In this document: piece after piece, positions 1-5,167 of the stretch
Layout: each line of letters opens with the position of its first letter
How positions within the stretch are numbered: the first letter of the stretch is position 1
Assembly: GCA_018263365.1 (NCBI GenBank)
Contig: JAANXI010000115.1
Span: 1 to 5,167, forward strand
Length of the DNA stretch: 5,167 bases
Source: Fidelibacterota bacterium
Lineage (GTDB): Bacteria; Fidelibacterota; JAANXI01
Direction of reading: 5' to 3'
Notes under the pieces: model-generated
Databases searched by the model: none
Told to the model about the DNA's origin: nothing
Seen by the model: only the letters and a program-made list of their open reading frames with translations
Made by a program: the position numbers and the translations under genes

Positions 1-6
1 GGGAAA

Positions 7-15
7 AGAGGAGAG
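7..15 (+). promoter_or_regulatory. Ribosome binding site for the GAF/PP2C phosphatase gene
   Basis: A purine-rich AGAGGAGAG stretch contains a GGAG core (10-13) ending ten bases before the TTG at 24. It supports the TTG start. The next in-frame ATG, at codon 45, lies inside the second membrane helix and would delete the anchor. Confidence 0.55.
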
Positions 16-23
16 TAGCCCGG

Positions 24-1994
24 TTGCGGAAGACGGATAATGTACTGCTCTGGGTGTCGATTATACTCTTTTATTACGGAGTATTCTCGCTCTTGCACCT
101 GAATCCGATTGTGCAAAACAATTCGGTGCTTATTTTGATCACGATTGTGGTCATAATGGCGACGCTGCGTCCGTTGCGTCGCTGGGTGCGAGTGGGCCTC
201 ATCCGTGTCTTTAATCCGACGTACTTTGAACATAACAACCGGATCAAACAACTCAAGCGCAGTCTGCAGATTACCGAGCCCAGTGAGGAAATCGCCGACC
301 GAGTGCTTGCGGAGTTGTCCAAAATATTCGATGCCCGGATCATTGCTATAGCGCTGAAAGGCGAAGACGATTTTACTATCGTAAATTACCGGGCGCCGCA
401 CCCCATCAATCTGGATAATGTCAGCGTGGATAGTGATTCGGTTTTTGTATCTGAACTGCAAAATAAGGGGCATATTGTCTCGGTCAACCGGCAGGCGCTT
501 CGTTACAACCCTACGCCCCAGCGACAACGGGATTACCGCTTTAAGGATTACAAACTGTTCAATTACGGCATTCCACTGAAGGTGAACGACGCCATCATTG
601 GCGTGATTCTGTCCAGCAATCTTCCCAGCGATTTCATCCGGGACTGGGAAAACGGTCTGCTGGAGGATTTCGCGGAATATCTCGGGATCGTGCTGCGGAA
701 TTCGCGGCTGTACAATGAAGTTCACTGGGAAGCGCTCCAGAAAAACACCTTGTTCGAAATTTCCAAAAAAATTACCTCGACGCTGGATGTCAGGGAAGTT
801 CTCGATCTGGTGATAAACTCCCTGAATCAGGTAGTAAACTATTCCGCCGCGGGGATTTTTCTGGTAAAGAAGAATGGAAATGTCGTCCATGAGATGGTGC
901 AGCAGGGTTATGATGAGGATAAACTCAGCGAGATATCGCTGAAAGTCGGGCAGGGTATCGTTGGGGAGTGCATACGTGAACGCCATCCGATCATTATCGG
1001 GGATGTGGCGGCGCACCACAACTATATTGAAGTCCGATCCTCGACCAAATCGGAAATGTGCGTGCCAATCCATGATAATAAACAGGAGAATGTCATTGGC
1101 GCGTTCAACATCGAAAGCGACGCCGAAAAAGCCTTTTCCAAAAGTGATCTGGATCGGTTAACCGCGTTTTCCGAGCAGGTCTCCATAGCCATCGAGAATG
1201 CCAGTCTGTATAAGCAGGTTTCTGAGAGCCGCCGGTTTGAGCGGGATATTGAGGTGGCCCGGGAAATCCAGAGCGCGTTTCTCCCAAGGCATCTGCCACA
1301 ACACGAACGATATGATTTTGATGCCATGTGTCAGCCGTCTCAGAAAGTGGGCGGGGATTTTTACGATGTGCATCAGTTCCCCAACGGAAAAATTGGCGTG
1401 GCCATCGGCGACGTCTCCGGGAAAGGAGTCCCCGGCGCAATCCTGATGGCGAATCTCTATGCCGGGTACCGCAGCCGAGTGCGAACACAGGATTCTATCT
1501 ATGAAATGGTCGAGCGCCTGAATGATTTGCTGGTCGAATCGACCAATTCGGAGAAATACACTACCTTCTTTTATGCGGAACTGGATACGGAAACCGGCCA
1601 GTTGAGTTACTGCAATGCAGGGCATAATCCGCCGTTAATTGTACACAAAGACGGTTCTTTCGAGGAGCTCAATGTCGGTGGGCCAGTGATCGGAGCGCTG
1701 GAGAACAGTCGCTATGAGGAGCAAACGGTAGAACTGGCGGAGGGTGATTTACTACTACTGTATACCGACGGCATAACCGAAGCCCGGAATACCAATGGCG
1801 AATACTACGAAGTTGAACGGTTGCTAAATATCGTGCGGCGCCGAAACGGACACACCACCGCAAAAGAAATCATGGATATGATCAACAGAGATGTGTACGA
1901 TTTTACTCATGGGGACGACCTGCAGGATGATGTTACTGTGGTAACTGTGCTGGCAAAATCCAATGGAAGCGAGTCGCCCGAAGTCGTTGCGTAG
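24..1994 (+). CDS. Membrane-anchored GAF-domain PP2C/SpoIIE-type serine/threonine phosphatase (RsbU-like)
   Basis: The 656-residue protein has two hydrophobic helices at about residues 7-26 and 33-48 followed by a basic stretch (RPLRR), so the rest should be cytoplasmic. A weak GAF-like region spans about 88-235 and a clearer GAF domain about 242-396. A linker helix ending in the family motif AREIQSAFLP leads into the phosphatase domain (about 405-645). Catalytic motifs are intact: GGDFYD (443-448), GDVSGKGVPG (462-471), NAGHNPP (531-537), YTDG (580-583) and DDVT (635-638). Asp445, Asp463, Asp582 and Asp636 are the expected Mn/Mg-binding acids. Proteins of this family dephosphorylate anti-sigma-factor antagonists (STAS proteins) in partner-switching cascades, with GAF domains sensing small ligands or partners. 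The actual ligand and substrate are unknown, because no STAS, HATPase_c kinase or sigma gene lies in the window. The start is TTG, chosen for the upstream GGAG and to keep the first membrane helix. The family call is secure; the RsbU-like role is inferred. Confidence 0.93.
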   Translation: MRKTDNVLLWVSIILFYYGVFSLLHLNPIVQNNSVLILITIVVIMATLRPLRRWVRVGLIRVFNPTYFEHNNRIKQLKRSLQITEPSEEIADRVLAELSKIFDARIIAIALKGEDDFTIVNYRAPHPINLDNVSVDSDSVFVSELQNKGHIVSVNRQALRYNPTPQRQRDYRFKDYKLFNYGIPLKVNDAIIGVILSSNLPSDFIRDWENGLLEDFAEYLGIVLRNSRLYNEVHWEALQKNTLFEISKKITSTLDVREVLDLVINSLNQVVNYSAAGIFLVKKNGNVVHEMVQQGYDEDKLSEISLKVGQGIVGECIRERHPIIIGDVAAHHNYIEVRSSTKSEMCVPIHDNKQENVIGAFNIESDAEKAFSKSDLDRLTAFSEQVSIAIENASLYKQVSESRRFERDIEVAREIQSAFLPRHLPQHERYDFDAMCQPSQKVGGDFYDVHQFPNGKIGVAIGDVSGKGVPGAILMANLYAGYRSRVRTQDSIYEMVERLNDLLVESTNSEKYTTFFYAELDTETGQLSYCNAGHNPPLIVHKDGSFEELNVGGPVIGALENSRYEEQTVELAEGDLLLLYTDGITEARNTNGEYYEVERLLNIVRRRNGHTTAKEIMDMINRDVYDFTHGDDLQDDVTVVTVLAKSNGSESPEVVA

Positions 1995-2018
1995 TCAGTC
2001 ATTGCAGGGAGAAACGTC

Positions 2019-2050
2019 TTGATTTGGTAGGTGAAAAATCGTAGTATATT
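2019..2050 (+). promoter_or_regulatory. Possible promoter for the EF-G-like/HIT operon
   Basis: TTGATT (2019-2024) is followed after 17 bases by TAGTAT (2042-2047), a 4/6 match to the -10 consensus. An overlapping TATATT (2045-2050) is a better -10 but at 20-base spacing. A Bacteroidetes-type reading is also possible: TTTG at 2023-2026 with TATATTCA at 2045-2052 as a partial TAnnTTTG. Any of these would start transcription near 2055 and leave a leader of about 200 bases. The position, just after the phosphatase gene, is reasonable, but the match is modest. Confidence 0.3.
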
Positions 2051-2137
2051 CACGAATTATTTTCAAAGGAGTTGGTCAAAACCTTACATGACGATTCCGG
2101 TTATAATTACCCACTACCACACAACAGAAAGGACGTG

Positions 2138-2147
2138 TTTCGCGAAA
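2138..2147. promoter_or_regulatory. Perfect 10-base palindrome in the EF-G leader
   Basis: TTTCGCGAAA is a perfect dyad in the leader between the possible promoter and the EF-G-like gene. It could be a protein-binding site or part of leader folding. A 10-base palindrome can occur by chance, so function is only a possibility. Confidence 0.2.
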
Positions 2148-2214
2148 TCCAGGAGATATCTCTCTGGTAGCGGGCAGAACTACGAACCAGCCTGACTAAT
2201 ACCAATTAAGAACC

Positions 2215-2246
2215 ATCTGTCGCCGATGCTTGTCGGCGATTCAGAT
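2215..2246 (+). promoter_or_regulatory. Stable leader hairpin immediately upstream of the EF-G-like gene's ribosome binding site
   Basis: TCGCCGA (2220-2226) pairs perfectly with TCGGCGA (2233-2239) around a TGCTTG loop. The stem continues outward as ATCTG (2215-2219) with CAGAT (2242-2246) across a two-base TT bulge (2240-2241), giving 12 pairs. No T-tract follows, so it is not an intrinsic terminator. It ends one base before the Shine-Dalgarno sequence, where it could affect ribosome access, protect the mRNA 5' region or bind a regulator. The structure is clear; its function is inference. The rest of 1995-2260 shows no convincing gene. Confidence 0.55.
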
Positions 2247-2247
2247 T

Positions 2248-2255
2248 AGAGGAGG
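2248..2255 (+). promoter_or_regulatory. Strong ribosome binding site for the EF-G-like gene
   Basis: AGAGGAGG is a near-ideal Shine-Dalgarno sequence, five bases before the GTG at 2261. It fixes the non-ATG start, which also puts the P-loop at residue 16, where EF-G proteins normally have it. Confidence 0.8.
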
Positions 2256-2260
2256 TTGTT

Positions 2261-4336
2261 GTGAAACAGTACGCTTCAGATGCTATTCGGAACGTTGCAC
2301 TTATCGGCCATGGGGCCGCCGGCAAAACCATGGTTGGAGAATCGATGTTACGTCGCGCCGGAATGATTAATCGCTTGGGAAGTATCGAAGAGGGAACGAC
2401 GGTTTCTGACTATAATGCGGACGAGGTAGATCGTCAAATATCCATCCATTCCTCATGGCTGCATGCCGGAACCATGGAGACCAAATTTAACATTATCGAC
2501 ACGCCCGGCTATTCCGATTTTGTCGGAGAAGTCCGGGGGGCGCTTGGCGTTGTTGATACGACAATTCTCGTGGTACATGGTGTCAACGGTATTGAAATCG
2601 GAACGGAGATGACCTGGAATTTCGCCAGGGATGAGGAAAAACCACGGGTTATCTTTATCAATATGATGGACAAAGAGCACGCGGATTTCGACGGTGTGCT
2701 CCTCAACCTGCAGGATCGGTTCGGTCGTCAGGTTTTCCCAATACAATTTCCCGTAAATCAGGGGCCTGACTTTGACTCGGTGATTGATCTTGTAAAAATG
2801 AAGAAACTCTCCTACGCCGAAGGAGAAAACAATTGCGTTGAAGAGCCGATCCCAGATGCCTTGAAAGACAGGGCGGATGAGATGCATCAGGAGTTAATCG
2901 AATTGGTGGCAGAGTCCGATGATTCGCTTCTGGAAAAATTCTTTGAAGACGCGATGACCGAAGAAGACTTGCGGGAGGGGCTACATAAAGCCATAGTAGA
3001 GAATACGGTGTTCCCTGTACTGTGCGGCAGCGCAGCCAATAATATCGGCACGTGGCGGCTGCTGGAATTTATTGCGAAATACACCCCGGCGCCAACCGAA
3101 CTCCCGCCGTTTGAAGGTAAATTAGACGGTGACACAGTGGAAGTTGCCTGCGATTCCGATGAGCCGGCAGTGGCCTTTGTGTTCAAAACAGTCAGCGAGG
3201 AGCATGTCGGCGACCTTTCCTTTCTGCGGCTCTATCGCGGGACAATCGGCCACGGCGACAACCTGGTAAATACCTCCCGAAGTACGAAAGAAAGATTAGG
3301 GCAGCTCTTTGTTTTGAATGGTAAGGACCGCACTGAAGTTGGCCGGGTGTCAGCCGGTGATATTGTTGCTGCGGTCAAGCTCAAGAGTACCCATACCAAT
3401 GATACTCTGGCATCCGAAGATGCCGAAGTGGTGCTCCCCAAAATACAATTTCCGGAACCAGTAATCCGGTCGGCTATCAGGACGGCGTCGAAGGGTGACG
3501 AGGATAAACTGAGTACCGGCCTTACTACCATGCATGAAGAAGACCCCACGTTCCGCTATGAGGTAGACCCCGAATTAGGGCAAACTATTATCAGCGGGCT
3601 TGGTGAACTTCATCTGGAAAACGTGGTAAATCGCATTTGCCAGCGATTCAATATCGAGGTGGAGCTGGAAGAGCCGCGGATACCATATCGCGAAACAATC
3701 CGGAAGTCGGCGGAGAGACAGGGTAAGTTCAAGAAACAGTCCGGAGGTCGCGGTCAGTACGGTGATGCTTATGTGCGCATCGAACCGATGGAGCGTGGTT
3801 CAGGATTTGAGTTTGTGGATGCTATTGTGGGAGGTGTCATCCCGGGGAAATTTATCCCGTCAGTGGAAAAAGGGATCCGTGAAGCGATGGAAGAAGGTGT
3901 CATTGCAGGCTACAAGGTCGTAGATGTAAGGGCGACGGTGTTTGACGGCTCGCATCACTCGGTTGATTCCAGCGATGTAGCGTTTAAGGTTGCCGGCGCG
4001 ATGGCATTCCGGGACGCATTTAAAGAAGCGGACCCCATCCTGCTTGAACCGATTTATGATGTGGAAGTTACGGTGCCGGAAGAGTATATGGGAGATGTCA
4101 TGGGCGACATTTCCGGGCGTCGCGGTAAGATCCAGGGGGTGGATTCTGATGGGCACTTCCAGTTGATCAAGGCCCAGATCCCACTGGCGAACCTCCACAA
4201 GTACTCAACAACGCTTCGGTCGATTACTGCTGGACGCGGTATGCACCGCCGGAAGTTCAGCCATTATGATCCGGTGCCGAGCGACATCACTCAGGAGATC
4301 ATCAAAAAAGCGCAGCAGGAGAAAGACGAAGAATAG
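2261..4336 (+). CDS. fusA2: EF-G-2-like translational GTPase (divergent elongation factor G paralogue)
   Basis: The 691-residue protein has the usual length and five-domain order of EF-G. The G domain is at about 1-290, with P-loop GHGAAGKT (16-23), switch I around EEGTTVSDY (43-51) and RQISI (58-62), G3 DTPGYSDF (80-87) and G5 SAA (257-259). Domain II spans about 300-385, III about 400-473, IV about 480-595 (GGRGQYGD) and V about 595-680. EF-G drives tRNA-mRNA translocation by GTP hydrolysis. The domain IV tip motif GSHHSVDSS (564-572) keeps the histidine (His566) aligned with the E. coli tip histidine, so decoding-centre contact looks preserved. The G domain departs from canonical EF-G: Tyr84 replaces the catalytic histidine of DTPGHVDF, G4 reads NMMD (134-137) rather than NKMD, and switch I lacks RGITI. 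From memory, Thermus EF-G-2 also has Tyr there and matches ours well in switch I, domain IV and the C-terminus. No rpsL, rpsG or tuf is adjacent, which also argues for a paralogue. The symbol marks this class, not proven orthology. The TAG stop overlaps the next gene's start by one base. Confidence 0.93.
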   Translation: MKQYASDAIRNVALIGHGAAGKTMVGESMLRRAGMINRLGSIEEGTTVSDYNADEVDRQISIHSSWLHAGTMETKFNIIDTPGYSDFVGEVRGALGVVDTTILVVHGVNGIEIGTEMTWNFARDEEKPRVIFINMMDKEHADFDGVLLNLQDRFGRQVFPIQFPVNQGPDFDSVIDLVKMKKLSYAEGENNCVEEPIPDALKDRADEMHQELIELVAESDDSLLEKFFEDAMTEEDLREGLHKAIVENTVFPVLCGSAANNIGTWRLLEFIAKYTPAPTELPPFEGKLDGDTVEVACDSDEPAVAFVFKTVSEEHVGDLSFLRLYRGTIGHGDNLVNTSRSTKERLGQLFVLNGKDRTEVGRVSAGDIVAAVKLKSTHTNDTLASEDAEVVLPKIQFPEPVIRSAIRTASKGDEDKLSTGLTTMHEEDPTFRYEVDPELGQTIISGLGELHLENVVNRICQRFNIEVELEEPRIPYRETIRKSAERQGKFKKQSGGRGQYGDAYVRIEPMERGSGFEFVDAIVGGVIPGKFIPSVEKGIREAMEEGVIAGYKVVDVRATVFDGSHHSVDSSDVAFKVAGAMAFRDAFKEADPILLEPIYDVEVTVPEEYMGDVMGDISGRRGKIQGVDSDGHFQLIKAQIPLANLHKYSTTLRSITAGRGMHRRKFSHYDPVPSDITQEIIKKAQQEKDEE

Positions 4337-4857
4337 TGGACGACTCCCGCGAGACATTGTGGGCGCCGTGGCGCATTGAATATGTGCTCCAGGAAGAACC
4401 GGACGAGTGTATCTTTTGTACCAAGTCGTCGTCGGAAATTAACGACCGGGAAGCGTTGGTCTTGTCGCGGGGGAAACACAGTTTTGTCATCATGAACCTC
4501 TACCCATATAATAATGCCCATCTCATGGTGAGTCCTTATCAACATACCGCCGACATTTCCGATATCGCCGACGAGACACATCTTGAGATGGTGCATTTCA
4601 TAGAGGAGTGGATTGAGGTGCTAACGGCCTCGATGAATCCTGAAGGGTTCAATATTGGCGCAAATTTCGGAAAAGTGGCGGGCGCCGGAGTGGAAGACCA
4701 CTATCACATGCATATCGTACCGCGCTGGAGCGGGGATACGAACTTTATGCCTGTGCTGGGGCATACAAAGGTGCTCGTCGAAGGATTGGAAGAAACCTGG
4801 GAACGCCTCACGGAGAAATATACCGAGATGTTTGGTGCCAAAGATAAAACTGATTGA
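4336..4857 (+). CDS. HIT-family nucleotide hydrolase/transferase (Ap4A phosphorylase-like)
   Basis: The 173-residue protein carries the histidine-triad signature HYHMHIV at 122-128. His122, His124 and His126 form the triad, with the middle one the expected nucleophile that becomes AMP-linked. The N-terminus has LWAPWRIEYV (8-17) and a CIFC pair (Cys25, Cys28), which in related HIT proteins helps bind zinc. A central YPYNNAHLMVSP stretch is the usual HIT nucleotide-pocket strand. This layout matches the branch containing diadenosine tetraphosphate phosphorylase/hydrolase enzymes; exact substrate and whether it uses phosphate or water cannot be read from sequence. The GTG start shares its G with the upstream TAG stop (TAGTG), and the nearest AGGAG (4317-4321) is 14 bases away, so translation probably depends on coupling to the EF-G-like gene. 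No clear terminator follows; 53 bases separate its stop from the tandem array. Confidence 0.9.
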   Translation: MDDSRETLWAPWRIEYVLQEEPDECIFCTKSSSEINDREALVLSRGKHSFVIMNLYPYNNAHLMVSPYQHTADISDIADETHLEMVHFIEEWIEVLTASMNPEGFNIGANFGKVAGAGVEDHYHMHIVPRWSGDTNFMPVLGHTKVLVEGLEETWERLTEKYTEMFGAKDKTD

Positions 4858-4882
4858 CTCATGTGGGGTCGGTTATTATCTT
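4854..4882 (+). promoter_or_regulatory. Weak candidate promoter ahead of the tandem array
   Basis: TTGACT (4854-4859), overlapping the HIT stop codon, is followed after 17 bases by TATCTT (4877-4882), a 5/6 and 4/6 match to sigma70-type elements. A start near 4889 would place the first repeat about 20 bases into a transcript. If the organism uses Bacteroidetes-type promoters, this match means little. Read-through from the operon is equally possible. Confidence 0.25.
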
Positions 4883-4918
4883 CTATCGCTTTTTGAGAGA
4901 GGCGGTATCATTCCGGAG

Positions 4919-4970
4919 TAGCTCAGTGGAAGAGTCCGGCAGCTGCCGGATTAACCACTAGGTCGGGCTA
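4919..4970 (+). other. Long three-segment hairpin in each repeat (second copy at 5028-5079)
   Basis: TAGCTC (4919-4924) pairs with GGGCTA (4965-4970, one G-T). AGTGG (4925-4929) pairs with CCACT (4955-4959). TCCGGC (4935-4940) pairs with GCCGGA (4945-4950), capped by a tetraloop. The helices stack with a 5-base bulge (AGGTC) and one internal loop (AAGAG/TTAA), giving 17 pairs over 52 bases. Both differences between repeats fall in the tetraloop (AGCT in copy 1, GGTT in copies 2 and 3). The pairing was drawn by eye, without energy calculation. Confidence 0.55.
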
Positions 4971-4981
4971 TGTAACGAAGG

Positions 4982-5005
4982 TGTTGCAAAGAGATATTTG
5001 CAATA
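4982..5005 (+). other. Second, AT-rich hairpin in each repeat (second copy at 5091-5114)
   Basis: TTGCAAA (4984-4990) and TTTGCAA (4997-5003) are perfect inverted repeats around a GAGATA loop. One G-T and one T-A pair extend the stem to nine. What follows (TAGAGTTAATTG) is not a T-tract, so it is not a standard intrinsic terminator. It may be a processing site or a 3' stabilising stem if the unit is transcribed. Confidence 0.5.
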
Positions 5006-5167
5006 GAGTTAATTGAATATTCCGGAGTAGCTCAGTGGAAGAGTCCGGCGGTTGCCGGATTAACCACTAGGTCGGGCTATGTAACGAAGGTGTTGCAAAG
5101 AGATATTTGCAATAGAGTTAATTGAATATTCCGGAGTAGCTCAGTGGAAGAGTCCGGCGGTTGCCGG

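Larger units (their letters stand above)
4911..5167 (+). repeat. Tandem array of a 109-base structured, tRNA-like unit (two full copies plus a partial third)
   Basis: Copies start at 4911, 5020 and 5129, an exact 109-base period, and abut with no spacer. Copies 1 and 2 differ at two of 109 bases: A4941 versus G5050 and C4943 versus T5052. The 39 visible bases of copy 3 match copy 2. The unit is not a multiple of three and holds stops, so it is not protein repeats. Its first part of about 76 bases is GC-rich and starts like a tRNA (TAGCTCAGTGGAAGAG at 4919-4934, GGTCGGG at 4961-4967). The last part of about 33 bases is AT-rich. No T-loop GTTCRA, matching 3' acceptor strand or CCA is present. 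The array runs off the window, so copy number is unknown. It could be a tandem structured-RNA locus, a duplicated tRNA remnant or a tRNA-derived repeat. Confidence 0.9.

Noticed and set aside
1..18. Possible C-terminal end of an upstream gene (codons reading GKRGE then TAG at 16-18)
   Set aside because: Five codons cannot support a gene, and the same bases serve as the ribosome binding site of the phosphatase. A closely packed upstream gene is possible but not shown.
1105..1625. Open frames on the minus strand within the phosphatase gene
   Set aside because: They overlap the catalytic domain coding sequence, show no recognisable domains and are best explained as shadows of the + strand gene.
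2088..2195. A 35-codon ATG open frame in the EF-G leader, a possible leader peptide
   Set aside because: The nearest AAAGGAG (2065-2071) lies 16 bases before the ATG, too far for good initiation. The peptide shows no signal, motif or attenuation-type codon run.
4655..4921. An 88-codon open frame on the + strand overlapping the HIT gene
   Set aside because: It lies out of frame over the conserved histidine triad and has no family features.
4912..4987. Functional tRNA gene
   Set aside because: No T-loop, no complementary 3' acceptor strand, wrong anticodon-arm geometry and no CCA.
4982..5010. Intrinsic terminator at the AT-rich hairpin
   Set aside because: The stem is AT-rich and is not followed by a run of T.
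4911..5019. Self-cleaving ribozyme (retrozyme-like) in the tandem unit
   Set aside because: No hammerhead core (CTGATGA with GAAA) is present, and I recognise no HDV or twister core by eye.
4911..5167. CRISPR array or integron attC array
   Set aside because: The repeats abut without unique spacers. I found no GTTRRRY/RYYYAAC attC core pair and no cassette genes.

Overview
The window looks like a bacterial chromosome fragment of roughly balanced base composition. The EF-G here resembles the divergent second EF-G (EF-G-2) of Thermus and of Bacteroidetes-type bacteria, so I lean towards the Bacteroidetes/FCB side of the tree. That is inference from remembered family sequences, not a placement. 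All three genes lie on the + strand and all use non-ATG starts (TTG, GTG, GTG).

Region 1 (24-1994) encodes a membrane-anchored signalling phosphatase. It has two N-terminal membrane helices, two GAF-type sensor regions and a C-terminal PP2C/SpoIIE (RsbU-like) serine/threonine phosphatase with its metal-binding aspartates intact. No partner anti-sigma factor, anti-sigma antagonist or sigma factor gene is visible.

Region 2 (1995-2260) is a 266-base non-coding leader. It holds a possible promoter near its start, a 10-base palindrome, and a strong hairpin directly in front of an excellent ribosome binding site. Region 3 (2261-4857) is a two-gene unit: an EF-G-2-like translational GTPase whose TAG stop overlaps by one base the GTG start of a HIT-family protein of the dinucleoside-polyphosphate phosphorylase/hydrolase type. 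The pairing suggests a link between ribosome function and Ap4A-type nucleotides, but this rests on gene order alone.

Region 4 (4911-5167, running off the end) is the unusual part. It is a head-to-tail array of a 109-base unit: two complete copies and 39 bases of a third. The full copies differ at only two positions, both in the tetraloop of a long predicted hairpin. Each unit carries a near-perfect tRNA D-arm sequence (TAGCTCAGTGGAAGAG) and a GGTCGGG stretch like a tRNA variable loop/T-stem, but it has no T-loop, no matching acceptor strand and no CCA, so it is not an ordinary tRNA gene. The unit divides into a GC-rich part of about 76 bases and an AT-rich part of about 33 bases, the proportions of a tandem tRNA array. 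It may be an array of structured tRNA-like RNAs, a degenerate tRNA duplication, or a tRNA-derived repeat. The sequence alone cannot decide, and because the window ends inside the array its full length is unknown.
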